From NCBI RefSeq assembly GCF_003268025.1, contig NZ_QLUW01000001.1:1960830-2024829 (forward strand): a DNA stretch of 64,000 nucleotides, written 5' to 3'. This document shows, one piece after another, positions 51,826 through 62,741 of the stretch (the stretch's first letter is position 1; each line of letters begins with the position of its first letter). The notes under the pieces were generated by a model, which searched no databases, was not told the origin of the DNA, and saw only the letters and a program-made list of their open reading frames with translations. This DNA is from Paenibacillus montanisoli (GTDB taxonomy: Bacteria; Bacillota; Bacilli; Paenibacillales; Paenibacillaceae). The position numbers and the translations under genes were made by a program.

Positions 51826-52330
51826 CGCGTTGCAGCCGGCGCGGTACCTTGGCATCAGGATAAATCCTACTGGCCGGATTCGAACGCCAACCCGGTCATT
51901 ACGGTTTGGATTTCTTTTGTCGATGCAACCTTGGAGAACGGCTGCTTGCACATTAAACCGCGCACGCAAAATAAGAAGCTTCTCGAGTGGCATGCGGAAT
52001 CCTACACCGGAACAAGCTATACAGCGCTGCATGATCATCAACTCGGTTCCCGGAAGACGATCGCGCTGCCGATTAAAGCAGGGACCGCAATCTTATTCAA
52101 CGACCGGGTGCTGCATATGTCGACGCCGAATAATACGGATCATGTCCGCTGGAGCGTCGACCTTCGTTACCAGTCGACGGATCAGGACCCTATGCCGCAG
52201 CATGGCGTCGGGTTTCTCGCAAGAAGCGCCAAGTTCCCCGGCCGCGTAGCGACGCTCGTGGATTGGCTAGCCGAGAAAATGGAGCATGAGGAGTAGGCGG
52301 CAATTTGAATAGTACTTGAGCGCAATAAAA

Positions 52331-52370
52331 ACAGCAGCCGATTATCTTACCGGCTGCTGTATTGTTTTTT
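52331..52370. terminator. Strong intrinsic terminator between the PhyH remnant and the 56-aa gene
   Basis: A perfect 10-bp stem ACAGCAGCCG / CGGCTGCTGT with a T run on the plus side and a TTTTTATT tract on the minus side; it can serve both convergent genes. Confidence 0.8.
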
Positions 52371-52378
52371 GTCTCTAG

Positions 52379-52549
52379 CTAATCTTTTTGACTTAAAAAC
52401 TCATTTTGCACAGCTTCACCATTAGGATTATTGTTCTTGATCTGGCTTTTACGTCCATTCCGAAACTCTCCGCCATGTACTGAATTCTCTCGCTGTCCAT
52501 TATTATCGGTACGATCATACTTGTTAGGATTATAGTTGTTATTTGCCAT
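52379..52549 (-). CDS. Small asparagine-rich hydrophilic protein, 56 aa
   Basis: A 56-residue protein (MANNNYNPNKYDRTDNNGQR at its start, ending FLSQKD) rich in Asn, Gly, Gln and charged residues, with no hydrophobic core. GTAAGGATAA precedes the ATG and a strong terminator follows, which supports a genuine short gene. The composition is reminiscent of small spore or desiccation-related proteins of Bacillales, but it matches none that I can name. A different minus frame over the same bases (52393-52581) is hydrophobic and lacks a good ribosome site. Confidence 0.55.
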   Translation of the reverse strand: MANNNYNPNKYDRTDNNGQRENSVHGGEFRNGRKSQIKNNNPNGEAVQNEFLSQKD

Positions 52550-52644
52550 TTATCCTTACATCCTTCCTTAAAAAGTTGCATTTAGATTGTGTATTCCTGA
52601 TTAGGTTTATGCATTCCAAGGATTTCTTAAATGTTTCGACTTAG

Positions 52645-53157
52645 TCATTTCATTTTATCTAAGGTAACGGTGAAAATGAGACAAAGACTAACGGAAACGG
52701 CAACAGATAGCATGAGCGCAATCAGCGGTCTTAGAAAATGCAAACGCAACATGACGAACATAATGATGACGAAAGAAAGCGACCATAACAAATTCCAGTC
52801 ATTATGGTAAGTAATTGCTCCTAATTTTACGGAAACATACTCAAGAATGACGAAAACAATGCAATACAGTCCAATGTACAAGGCTTGGAAGGATAGTCTC
52901 TTCCCCGATGGATAATGAGAAAGATAGATCCACGTCGAAAGAGGCATTCCAATCAACGTAAGCAACAGAATCGGAATCATTGAGTATTGCAGTCCATTCG
53001 GCTCCATCCTCCAAAGTGGATAGTTATAACAAAGGAGCTCGTATAACCCATTGCCAAGCGCCGCGTAAAGAAGTGTAGGATAATATGGCTTCCAGTTGCG
53101 ATCGGCTAATTTCAAGGATGCGATAATCCAGAGTGTAGCATATACAAGCGCAACCAT
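52645..53157 (-). CDS. CBO0543 family membrane protein
   Basis: A 170-residue integral membrane protein with five to six spans, opening with VALVYATLWIIASLKLADR. It resembles the CBO0543 family of small Bacillota membrane proteins with short conserved cytosolic loops (NWKPYYPTLLYAALGNGLYE, LSHYPSGKRL). The function is unknown; membership is judged from overall pattern. The ATG at 53157 has AGGAAG upstream. It is divergent from the RNase J gene. Confidence 0.7.
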   Translation of the reverse strand: MVALVYATLWIIASLKLADRNWKPYYPTLLYAALGNGLYELLCYNYPLWRMEPNGLQYSMIPILLLTLIGMPLSTWIYLSHYPSGKRLSFQALYIGLYCIVFVILEYVSVKLGAITYHNDWNLLWSLSFVIIMFVMLRLHFLRPLIALMLSVAVSVSLCLIFTVTLDKMK

Positions 53158-53333
53158 TCGTTTCACTTCCTAAATAGACTTATAATCAATGGCATTATTA
53201 ACCATTTCATCTAATATTATACTATCTCGCATGTCCGCCTTCTGCACTGATATGGATAAATACCGCTAAAGCGAGAAACATTATATTCGTTCCTTTAGGT
53301 TATAAATTTTCGACTTAAGGTGGGTTTGCCGTC

Positions 53334-55016
53334 ATGTCCGTAAATTCGAGGCAGGACCGAATTTCAATAGCTGCACTTGGTGGCGTTAATGAAATCGGCA
53401 AAAATATGTATGTGATTCAATGTAACGAAGACATCATAGTGGTGGACTGCGGTTCTAAATTTCCGGATGAAAGCTTGCTTGGCATTGACCTCATTATTCC
53501 GGACATTTCCTATCTGATTGAGAACCAAGATCAAATTCGGGGTTTGATTATTACCCATGGGCATGAAGACCATATCGGTGGAGTTCCTTACGTTATTAAA
53601 CAGCTGAACATGCCGATTTATGCAACCTCCCTTACACTCGGTCTAATAAGAGTAAAACTTCAGGAGCATCGATTACTAAAAAATTCAGAGCTCCATGAAA
53701 TCGATTCGAATTCTGAACTTACTTTAGGTTCTATTCTGGTACGATTCTTTCGTACAAATCACAGCATTCCCGATTGCCTGGGCATTGCTTTCCAAACGTC
53801 CCTGGGAACGATTGTACATACAGGAGATTTCAAGTTCGACCTGACGCCGGTTAACGAACAATATGCAGATATTCATAAGATGGCAGAGATCGGGAAGAAT
53901 GGCGTTCTTGCGCTGTTATCCGAAAGCACGAATGCTGAACGGCCAGGTTTTACCCCTTCGGAGCGTCTTGTCGGTGGACATATCGAAGAGGCGTTTCAGA
54001 AAGCTCAAGGTAAAATCTTTCTTTCTACCTTTGCGTCAAACGTCCATCGGGTTCAGCAGGTTATTGACGCAGCAGAGAAGACAAACCGCAAATTGATTCT
54101 GCTTGGCAGGAGTATGGTCAACGTCGTCGATATCGCCTCCTCCCTCGGTTACTTGAGGTTACCGGAGGGGATGCTAGTAGATGCCTCAGAATGTACGCGG
54201 TTTGCACCGCACGAACTGGTCATTCTTTGCACCGGAAGTCAAGGAGAACCTATGGCAGCACTGGCAAGGTTAGCGAATGGCACCCATAGGCAAATTCACA
54301 TCGATCCTGGCGATACCGTTATTTTGGCGTCCTCCCCTATTCCTGGAAATGAACGTAACGTAGGACGAATTGTCGATCATTTGTTCGAGAAGAGAGCATC
54401 CGTTATTTATGGTTCAAGTACGGTGACGGGAATGCACGTATCGGGACATGCCAGCCAAGAGGAATTAAAGCTCATGCTTACTTTGATGAAGCCAACATAC
54501 TTTATTCCGATACACGGGGAATATCGAATGCTTCACCAGCATCGTCAACTTGCGGAGGCAGTAGGCGTTGATCCTAACCATATTTTCATTGTCAAAAACG
54601 GGGATGTTATAGACATTTGGGCTTCTGAAGCCCGGCAGGAACGAAAAATTCCCAACGGGAATACACTCGTTGACGGTCTGGGAATTGGAGACGTAGGCCA
54701 AATCGTTCTACGAGACCGCAAAGTCTTATCAGAAGATGGGATTCTCATCATAGTCATGTCCATCGCGAAGTCAGATAATAAAATCGTTTCAGGCCCTGAC
54801 ATCATTTCTCGCGGTTTTGTGTACGTGCGGGAATCCGAAGGCCTCATAGGAGAATTGCAGCGAATTGCTCGCTCTTCCATTACTCAGCTTCAGAGTGATA
54901 AAGAAAATACCGATTGGAGCGATTATAAACTAACCCTTAAAGAAGCGATCGGTAAGTTTGTATACACCCATACGAAGAGAAGACCGATGATCCTTACGAT
55001 CATCATTCAGGTATAA
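53334..55016 (+). CDS. Ribonuclease J
   Basis: A 560-residue metallo-beta-lactamase/beta-CASP nuclease. Zinc ligands are in THGHEDHIGG (H75, H77, D79, H80), the later NHSIPDCLGI and HTGDFKFD. The beta-CASP motif VSGHAS and the C-terminal domain with DVGQIVLRDR and MIL end the protein. RNase J enzymes act on mRNA decay and rRNA maturation as both 5' exonuclease and endonuclease. Its length matches RnjA/RnjB. It is likely one of two paralogues in the genome; I do not decide which. Confidence 0.92.
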   Translation: MSVNSRQDRISIAALGGVNEIGKNMYVIQCNEDIIVVDCGSKFPDESLLGIDLIIPDISYLIENQDQIRGLIITHGHEDHIGGVPYVIKQLNMPIYATSLTLGLIRVKLQEHRLLKNSELHEIDSNSELTLGSILVRFFRTNHSIPDCLGIAFQTSLGTIVHTGDFKFDLTPVNEQYADIHKMAEIGKNGVLALLSESTNAERPGFTPSERLVGGHIEEAFQKAQGKIFLSTFASNVHRVQQVIDAAEKTNRKLILLGRSMVNVVDIASSLGYLRLPEGMLVDASECTRFAPHELVILCTGSQGEPMAALARLANGTHRQIHIDPGDTVILASSPIPGNERNVGRIVDHLFEKRASVIYGSSTVTGMHVSGHASQEELKLMLTLMKPTYFIPIHGEYRMLHQHRQLAEAVGVDPNHIFIVKNGDVIDIWASEARQERKIPNGNTLVDGLGIGDVGQIVLRDRKVLSEDGILIIVMSIAKSDNKIVSGPDIISRGFVYVRESEGLIGELQRIARSSITQLQSDKENTDWSDYKLTLKEAIGKFVYTHTKRRPMILTIIIQV

Positions 55017-55023
55017 CATCACA

Positions 55024-55065
55024 GAAGAACCACAGTCCGCATAATGGACTGTGGTTCTCTTTTTT
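55024..55065 (+). terminator. Strong terminator after the RNase J gene
   Basis: A perfect 13-bp stem AGAACCACAGTCC / GGACTGTGGTTCT followed by CTTTTTT. Confidence 0.9.
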
Positions 55066-55070
55066 CTGCT

Positions 55071-55502
55071 TCATTCGTTAACCAGATTTTCACTGCTATA
55101 AAACTCTTTATAAAAAGAACCTAGTTTTGCATCAATATCATTGTTTAGTTTATAATACCCTTCTCCAATATGATAAACGCCTTTACCATTTGAAGTTATA
55201 GATGAAATTTCTACATTATTTTCATTAAAAAGCTTTAGACTGGAATTACCTGTCACAGGTTCGTATGCTTTAACCTTTGTATACGTTGTAGAGTCCATCG
55301 TTTTAACAAATCGGTCTATTTTTTTCTTATCTGTGATTGAATACAGTAACCCGGTGCCACTATTTCGTGATGTTATTTTAGCTATATTCCCCTTTATTAT
55401 TTCATTAAAATGTAAATCATTTGAAGATTGATCATTCGAGCTGCAACCAATCAGAGAAACACATTGCAACAGTACAACTATTTTTAAAAAATGTTTTTTC
55501 AT
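55071..55502 (-). CDS. Putative lipoprotein, 143 aa
   Basis: A small exported lipoprotein: basic MKKHFLK, a short hydrophobic core and a lipobox SLIGC, then a Ser/Asn/Asp linker and a compact domain (TSRNSGTGLLYSITDKKKI, KGVYHIGEGYYKLNND). GGGGGAG lies a few bases before the ATG at 55502. I see no known family; the strand-rich domain could be a binding module. It is monocistronic, with the RNase J terminator on one side and another strong hairpin on the other. Confidence 0.65.
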   Translation of the reverse strand: MKKHFLKIVVLLQCVSLIGCSSNDQSSNDLHFNEIIKGNIAKITSRNSGTGLLYSITDKKKIDRFVKTMDSTTYTKVKAYEPVTGNSSLKLFNENNVEISSITSNGKGVYHIGEGYYKLNNDIDAKLGSFYKEFYSSENLVNE

Positions 55503-55578
55503 TTTACTCCCCCACATCGAGCCATTACTTATCTAACGCATTGAATCTTTTGGATGTTGCAAATAAGGCCAGATAACG

Positions 55579-55624
55579 AAAAGAGCAGCCCATGGTTCTA
55601 ATAGAACCATGGGCTGCTTTTCTT
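55579..55624. terminator. Strong bidirectional terminator
   Basis: A perfect 17-bp stem (AGCAGCCCATGGTTCTA and complement, 1-nt loop) with T runs, downstream of the minus-strand phosphotransferase gene. Confidence 0.85.
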
Positions 55625-55638
55625 GACGCATTCTGCCA

Positions 55639-58380
<2,742 letters not shown>

Positions 58381-58408
58381 TCATCGTGTCTGTTTTTGCG
58401 CAATATAA

Positions 58409-58444
58409 GAAGAACCTGGTCAATTTGACCAGGTTCTTTTTTGA
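58409..58444. terminator. Strong intrinsic terminator
   Basis: A 13-bp perfect stem AGAACCTGGTCAA / TTGACCAGGTTCT with TTTTTT on the plus strand and TTCTTATATT on the minus strand. It lies downstream of the DUF6223 gene and upstream of rph. Confidence 0.85.
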
Positions 58445-58519
58445 TTTCCGGCTGGCATCACGGGAGCTCATGTTGTCCGGCTGCCGCGCATACTTAGGAT
58501 CCTTTCTCTCTGTGAAGCG

Positions 58520-58924
58520 TTAACCGGTGCGTCGGGAGCGGATCAGAGTAAGCCCACCGAGGACCGCGCCGGTTAGCCCGGTCACGATAGCAACGATGGC
58601 CCCGGCTCGCCCGCTTCCGGTACCGAAATCACCTGTGAAGATAGCCATATGCACCACGGCGTAGACGATGACGATCAGCGCAAGTACCATTGCCACGATA
58701 GCCCCGCGTCGACCGGTGCCTTTACCGATACGACCGGCGGAGCGGGCCAGAGACAGCCCGCCGATTACTGCGCTGATCAGCCCCACTACCGCGTCAGTCG
58801 TAGCCCAGAGCCGCCCAGTAGTTAATGCGTATCCGGCGTTACCGCCGGCCGCTTCAGCAGAGACAATTGTTGGCACAAGCAGAAATGCGCAAAGTATAAC
58901 GAATGAAACCAGCTTCATTCTCAT
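58520..58924 (-). CDS. DUF6223 family membrane protein
   Basis: A 134-residue protein with an N-terminal signal or anchor segment (KLVSFVILCAFLLVPTIVSA), then glycine-rich paired membrane helices (VVGLISAVIGGLSLARSAGR; AIVAIVTGLTGAVLGGLTLI). These look like two copies of one unit joined by a third span. It resembles the DUF6223 family, of unknown function. GGAGGAG lies 9 nt before the ATG. Unusually GC-rich for the window, it may be a recent acquisition. It is divergent from the response regulator gene, which may control it. Confidence 0.75.
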   Translation of the reverse strand: MRMKLVSFVILCAFLLVPTIVSAEAAGGNAGYALTTGRLWATTDAVVGLISAVIGGLSLARSAGRIGKGTGRRGAIVAMVLALIVIVYAVVHMAIFTGDFGTGSGRAGAIVAIVTGLTGAVLGGLTLIRSRRTG

Positions 58925-59127
58925 TTGTTGAATCTCCTCCCTTATCCGCGAATTTTTCCCGCTTTTCTCAGCCAGTTTACTCTACGAATGTCGAGAACTT
59001 ATGCAGATCTTCCTCTCTTTGCGTGGATTTCTTTCAGAACCTGCCGTATCACGGTATAATTTCGGTAAGCGATTTAACTCTGCTTTATGGAAGCAGGATG
59101 CAGACTAACAGGGAAAGAAGTGATGTG

Positions 59128-59820
59128 ATGGGATTGGAACCGAAATTGCTGCTTGTGGAGGATGAACCGGGCATGCTGGAGGAGATGCAAACCTACTTGC
59201 AGCGTGAAGGGTTTCGGGTATTGACCGCCCGTACCGGCAAGGAAGCGCTGACGACTGCCCGGTCTGAACGGCCGGAACTCGTCGTGCTGGATTGGATGCT
59301 CCCCGAGAAAAGCGGCATCGACGTATGCCGTGAATTAAGGCAAACCTCGCATTGCGGCATTATTATGGTCACGGCCCGATCGGATGAATCGGACAAAATC
59401 GTCGGTTTGGAAATCGGCGCGGATGATTATTTGACTAAACCGTTCAGCTTACGCGAGCTCGCTTCCCGCATCCGGGCATTACTTCGCCGCTTGCGCGGTC
59501 TGGAAGATAAGTCGGTGTACATGGAGAGAGACAACTTGCTCATTTCCGAGGTTAAATGTCAGGTATTCAAAGACGGTCAGGAAATCCAATTGACACCGAC
59601 CGAATACAAAATTCTGTTCACGCTGGCGGGTCGGCCCGGCATCGTCTTCAGCCGTCTGCAATTGTTACAGACTGCTTTAGAGTTTGAATACATGGGCTAC
59701 GAAAGAACGATGGACTCCCATATCCGGAATCTTCGCCGCAAACTGGGAGACGACCCTGCCAAGCCTCGTTACATTCAGACAGTATATGGCTTCGGGTATC
59801 GATTCGGTGAACGTTCATGA
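59128..59820 (+). CDS. OmpR-family response regulator
   Basis: A 230-residue two-domain regulator. The receiver domain has the acidic pair ED (11-12), the phospho-acceptor D55 in VVLDWMLPEKSG, and GADDYLTKPF with the conserved lysine. The C-terminal winged helix runs LTPTEYKILFTLAGRPG to MDSHIRNLRRKL and ends YGFGYRFGERS. The ATG at 59128 with AGAAGTG upstream is preferred over long upstream frames that overlap the divergent DUF6223 gene. It is followed, with a 4-bp ATGA overlap, by its sensor kinase. Confidence 0.92.
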   Translation: MGLEPKLLLVEDEPGMLEEMQTYLQREGFRVLTARTGKEALTTARSERPELVVLDWMLPEKSGIDVCRELRQTSHCGIIMVTARSDESDKIVGLEIGADDYLTKPFSLRELASRIRALLRRLRGLEDKSVYMERDNLLISEVKCQVFKDGQEIQLTPTEYKILFTLAGRPGIVFSRLQLLQTALEFEYMGYERTMDSHIRNLRRKLGDDPAKPRYIQTVYGFGYRFGERS

Positions 59821-60968
59821 ACATGACGGTCCGCATGAAAATATTCGCCTGTATGGGGCTGCTGGTGCTCATTGTTAGCATTACGTTCTCCCTAACAACA
59901 CAAGCATACACGGATAGCTTGATCGATCAATTTCAAAAGAAACACATCAATGCTGACTATTTGAGTGCCACGCCCGAAGAGCAAATCGAAATCTTAAGAT
60001 CTTATTTCCATGACAAAATGCAACTGAACGAATTACTTCAAGTCACGCACGGCGCGCGCTTGTTCTTTTTTATTACGATCGGGTTGATCTTCAGTTTTTG
60101 GATATCGGGAGTGCTGACCCTCCCGCTCAAAAAGCTTATATCAGCCATAGAACGTGTGGCACAAGGCGACCTGAACGTCAAAGTACCTGTGGACACAAAG
60201 GATGAGTATGGGAAGGTCGCCCAAACGTTCAACGAAATGACCTTTCAGCTGCGTGGGGCCGAAGAAGCACGCAGACGATTGGTAGCCGATGTTGCTCACG
60301 AGCTCCGCACGCCGCTGTCCGTGATGCAGCTTAAACTGGAAAATATTCAGCAGGCCGGTCATCAGGTCCCGCCTGAAATGCTCCTTCGGCTTCAAGATGA
60401 GGTCATTCGGCTCAGTCGGCTTGTGGACGATCTTCATGTATTGTCGCTTGCCGAAGCGGGCCGGTTGTCGCTCGATCGCAAACCGCTCGATCTGACGGTA
60501 CATCTGGAACGAATCGTGGACGACGTGAGATACGAAGCGGAAGAAAACGGATTGGACATTCGCCTTTATACGAGTTCGAGGGCGGTTACGGTAATCGCCG
60601 ATGCGAGACGGATCACGCAGGTATTTTTTAACCTGCTGACCAATGCGATTCGCTACACCCCGCGCGGAGGGAAGATTACGGTTGAAATCGAAGACCGGAT
60701 CGTTGATCGGAATGCGTCCTTTGCATGTGTCTCGGTGATCGATACCGGCATCGGAATACCTGCGGATGAGCTGCCCCACCTATTCGATCGATTTTACCGG
60801 GTAGACGAAGCGCGCTCACGGTATTCAGGCGGTACGGGGCTCGGATTATCCATCGCCCACCATTTTGTAAAAGCCCATGGCGGTTTCATCCGCGTTACGA
60901 GCCGGCCCGATGAAGGTACGGTATTTTCTGTTTTTCTACCTATTGCGGATATGACCGAAACACGTTAA
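59817..60968 (+). CDS. Sensor histidine kinase
   Basis: A 383-residue membrane kinase: transmembrane helices at about 8-28 and 82-100 with a short outside loop of about 50 residues, then HAMP (LPLKKLISAIERVAQGDLNV). The dimerisation domain has H161 in ADVAHELRTPLSVM, and the HATPase domain has NLLTNAIRYTP (N box), DTGIGI (G1) and GGTGLGLSIA (G2). The small outer loop suggests sensing at or within the membrane. It is coupled to the response regulator gene. The signal is unknown; the neighbouring DUF6223 membrane protein is the nearest candidate target. Confidence 0.93.
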   Translation: MNMTVRMKIFACMGLLVLIVSITFSLTTQAYTDSLIDQFQKKHINADYLSATPEEQIEILRSYFHDKMQLNELLQVTHGARLFFFITIGLIFSFWISGVLTLPLKKLISAIERVAQGDLNVKVPVDTKDEYGKVAQTFNEMTFQLRGAEEARRRLVADVAHELRTPLSVMQLKLENIQQAGHQVPPEMLLRLQDEVIRLSRLVDDLHVLSLAEAGRLSLDRKPLDLTVHLERIVDDVRYEAEENGLDIRLYTSSRAVTVIADARRITQVFFNLLTNAIRYTPRGGKITVEIEDRIVDRNASFACVSVIDTGIGIPADELPHLFDRFYRVDEARSRYSGGTGLGLSIAHHFVKAHGGFIRVTSRPDEGTVFSVFLPIADMTETR

Positions 60969-60978
60969 ATAACACAAA

Positions 60979-61025
60979 ATTGCTTGCAGAAACGTCCGGT
61001 AGGACATTTATACAAGCATTTTTTG
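60979..61025 (+). terminator. Intrinsic terminator after the two-component system
   Basis: Outer stem TTGCTTG / CAAGCA with an inner GTCC / GGAC hairpin, followed by TTTTTTG. Confidence 0.65.
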
Positions 61026-61061
61026 TTGTTATTTCGCAAGTTCAGGAAGCAGTTCCGCTAA

Positions 61062-61571
61062 CTACAGGATGAAATCCTGCGAATTCATTTCGAGGGAGCT
61101 TAATCTAAACTCCATTTTTCTGCTTTTTGTTGACATTCCAATGGACTGATAAAAATGGATTGCATTTTGATTCGTCTCCGAAACCCCCAATTCAATACTT
61201 TCCACTTTCAATCCTCTTGCGAAATCAAACACATATTGCATGAGTGTTCTTCCGATCCCCTTTTTCCTAACCGTATCAGCAACACATAAACTGTTGACAA
61301 GTAAGATCTTCCTCGCATGAACAAATGAATTTTCAGGTATTTCTTCTTCTTTCATTACAACGACGCCGACTATTTCAATGCCCCGAGCAGCCACAAAGAT
61401 ATGTTGCTTATCATCGTTTAGTTGGTTATTAAAGTACTCTTCCCCCACTGGAGTCGAGTTCTTTTTATATAGGTCCGGCCGTTCAATAACGTGCAAATGA
61501 TGAACTTGCCAAAACAAAGATAATAACGATTCGTAATCCTCTTTTTGAGCATTTCGGATAGAAATATCCAT
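61062..61571 (-). CDS. GNAT family N-acetyltransferase
   Basis: A 169-residue acetyltransferase of the GNAT fold. It has IRNAQKEDYESLLSLFWQVH, the motif A region LLVNSLCVADTVRKKGIGRT with the acetyl-CoA loop (RKKGIG), and motif B IELGVSETNQNAIHFYQSIG. The acceptor could be an amino sugar, an amino acid or a small drug. It is monocistronic, converging with the two-component operon. Confidence 0.85.
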   Translation of the reverse strand: MDISIRNAQKEDYESLLSLFWQVHHLHVIERPDLYKKNSTPVGEEYFNNQLNDDKQHIFVAARGIEIVGVVVMKEEEIPENSFVHARKILLVNSLCVADTVRKKGIGRTLMQYVFDFARGLKVESIELGVSETNQNAIHFYQSIGMSTKSRKMEFRLSSLEMNSQDFIL

Positions 61572-61636
61572 TTTTCCCCATCCTTTTGAATTGTAAATTC
61601 ATTTAAATATACGAATGTCTAATTCGAAGCCCGCAA

Positions 61637-62110
61637 TTGCTGCCATACTCGAATGACAACAGCGTTTTGAATAAAACGCCTCCATCGTATGTATGGGATT
61701 CGGTTACGACCACTCCCCAAACGAGTTTTTTCGCAACAGGAGTTTCTTTTGCAGTGGCCACTGGGATGCAGATTCTTATCAACATAACTGTATTTTGCGA
61801 TAATGCGCATGACCTGCAGATTGACCTGTTTGACACCACGGCCGGGAACTTATTTACGACTCTCACTCCAATAGGCAATCTAACCGATGGATTATTAGAT
61901 CCGAATACCGGAGTTGTCGACGACGTACCTTTCAACTGGCAAAATGTTCGCTATTACTCTATCTTTACTGCTCCTATTCCTGCTGAACGTAACTTTCACA
62001 GCATTCTCATTATCCCATCTTTCCAAGCTGTTAACTATAGTATTGCGCCTCCGGGATCATTCAATCCAGCAGCATTGGCTTTTGTTGCAGATCTATATCT
62101 AATAACGTAA
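61637..62110 (+). CDS. Hypothetical protein, start unclear
   Basis: A 157-residue protein-like frame with no known family. It is rich in Phe, Asn, Thr and Pro with strand-forming segments (VSFAVATGMQILINITVFCD, NWQNVRYYSIFTAPIPAERN), as in beta-sandwich surface or spore-coat proteins. The only start in frame is a TTG at 61637 without a ribosome site; the frame stays open a little further up to a stop near 61604. An ATG at 61615 reads SNSKPAIAAILE in the next frame and stops, so a frameshift may have separated the true start. Treat as real but possibly damaged. A minus-strand frame over the same region looks less protein-like. Confidence 0.5.
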   Translation: MLPYSNDNSVLNKTPPSYVWDSVTTTPQTSFFATGVSFAVATGMQILINITVFCDNAHDLQIDLFDTTAGNLFTTLTPIGNLTDGLLDPNTGVVDDVPFNWQNVRYYSIFTAPIPAERNFHSILIIPSFQAVNYSIAPPGSFNPAALAFVADLYLIT

Positions 62111-62115
62111 TCCAA

Positions 62116-62186
62116 ACCCGCTTGCCCGCTCACCGATCGCTTTGGTTAGATACTCTTTGCTATTCAGTGGCTCCGGGCAAGCGGGT
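62116..62186. repeat. 13-bp perfect inverted repeat with a 45-nt loop
   Basis: ACCCGCTTGCCCG (62116-62128) and CGGGCAAGCGGGT (62174-62186) pair perfectly. There is no T tract, so it is not a standard terminator. It lies 6 bp after the 157-residue gene. The remaining 62187-62402 stretch holds one terminator-like hairpin and no gene. Confidence 0.65.
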
Positions 62187-62227
62187 ACTTCAATGGGATG
62201 CTACATAGGAAGATCAATTGACTTCAA

Positions 62228-62256
62228 GGGGAGCGTATAGCTCTCCTTTATTTATT
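62228..62256 (+). terminator. Possible intrinsic terminator
   Basis: GGGGAGC / GCTCTCC stem with a 4-nt loop followed by TTTATTTATT on the plus strand. Confidence 0.5.
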
Positions 62257-62402
62257 GTCTTTCTATCGAAATAGCAGCTGACGCTGTTTTTCATAGTGAG
62301 ATTCATATTTTTCGTTTAGAGTTCATACGATGTATTACAAAGCACGAACGCAGTCATGGAGACGCCCACCGTTATCTATCTATCAAATCGGAGGTTATGA
62401 TC

Positions 62403-62672
62403 ATGCTAATGAAACATCGCGTATCCATATATGCACTTATCGTATTTACTCTTTTATCCGTCGTCATCTGGCGCAATGGTCAGTCTGATTTCAACAATGT
62501 GCAGTGGGAGCAATATGTTGTTGGCTCCGGCGATACGCTCTGGTCCATCGCGAAGATGTCCAATGTCGAGGAAGATACTCGCGACATAATTGCGGTCATG
62601 CAAGACCATAACGATATGAAATCGGTTGACCTACATCCAGGTGATGTGGTGCTTTATCCGGTGTCCAAATAA
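62403..62672 (+). CDS. LysM domain protein (YneA-like)
   Basis: An 89-residue protein with one N-terminal membrane segment (VSIYALIVFTLLSVVIW) and a LysM domain (YVVGSGDTLWSIAKMSNVEE ending LHPGDVVLYPV). LysM binds peptidoglycan, so the domain should face the wall. The layout matches YneA, the SOS-induced cell-division suppressor, but lexA is not adjacent and no SOS box is evident, so identity is uncertain. GGAGG lies 8 nt before the ATG at 62403; two nearby in-frame ATGs are alternatives. Confidence 0.8.
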   Translation: MLMKHRVSIYALIVFTLLSVVIWRNGQSDFNNVQWEQYVVGSGDTLWSIAKMSNVEEDTRDIIAVMQDHNDMKSVDLHPGDVVLYPVSK

Positions 62673-62695
62673 GCCTGACGGCTTGATTTGGAAGT

Positions 62696-62727
62696 AAAAA
62701 ACCGAGCCCAAAACCACTCGGTTTTTT
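62696..62727. terminator. Bidirectional intrinsic terminator
   Basis: An 11-bp stem AAAAAACCGAG / CTCGGTTTTTT between the LysM gene and the convergent minus-strand pair. Confidence 0.85.
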
Positions 62728-62741
62728 CAATTACTTTTGAA

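Larger units (their letters stand above)
51500..52296 (+). pseudogene. PhyH family dioxygenase gene broken by an internal inverted segment
   Basis: GGAGGT and the ATG at 51500 open a normal PhyH N-terminus (SDQQLEHYNREGYLVLEGLL to RQALQEKV). From about 51648 to 51812 the plus strand makes no sense, but the minus strand reads the expected middle of the protein (IADDLFANGLITDKLEHE, PFKYRLAKLFDGLTDKDL, RDRIEGYYHLLS). The plus strand then resumes with PKVPRVAAGAVPWHQDKSYW, the second half with metal ligands HQD and LHMSTPNN, to a normal stop. Compared with the intact PhyH gene at 30.8 kb, about 25 codons between the YYHLLS-like and RPKIP-like segments are missing. The gene cannot make a functional enzyme in this state. 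Confidence 0.85.

Noticed and set aside
61603..61935. 110-codon minus-strand frame near 61.7 kb
   Set aside because: The plus-strand frame over the same bases is longer and more protein-like; the minus frame has Ser/Arg/Val-rich shadow composition.
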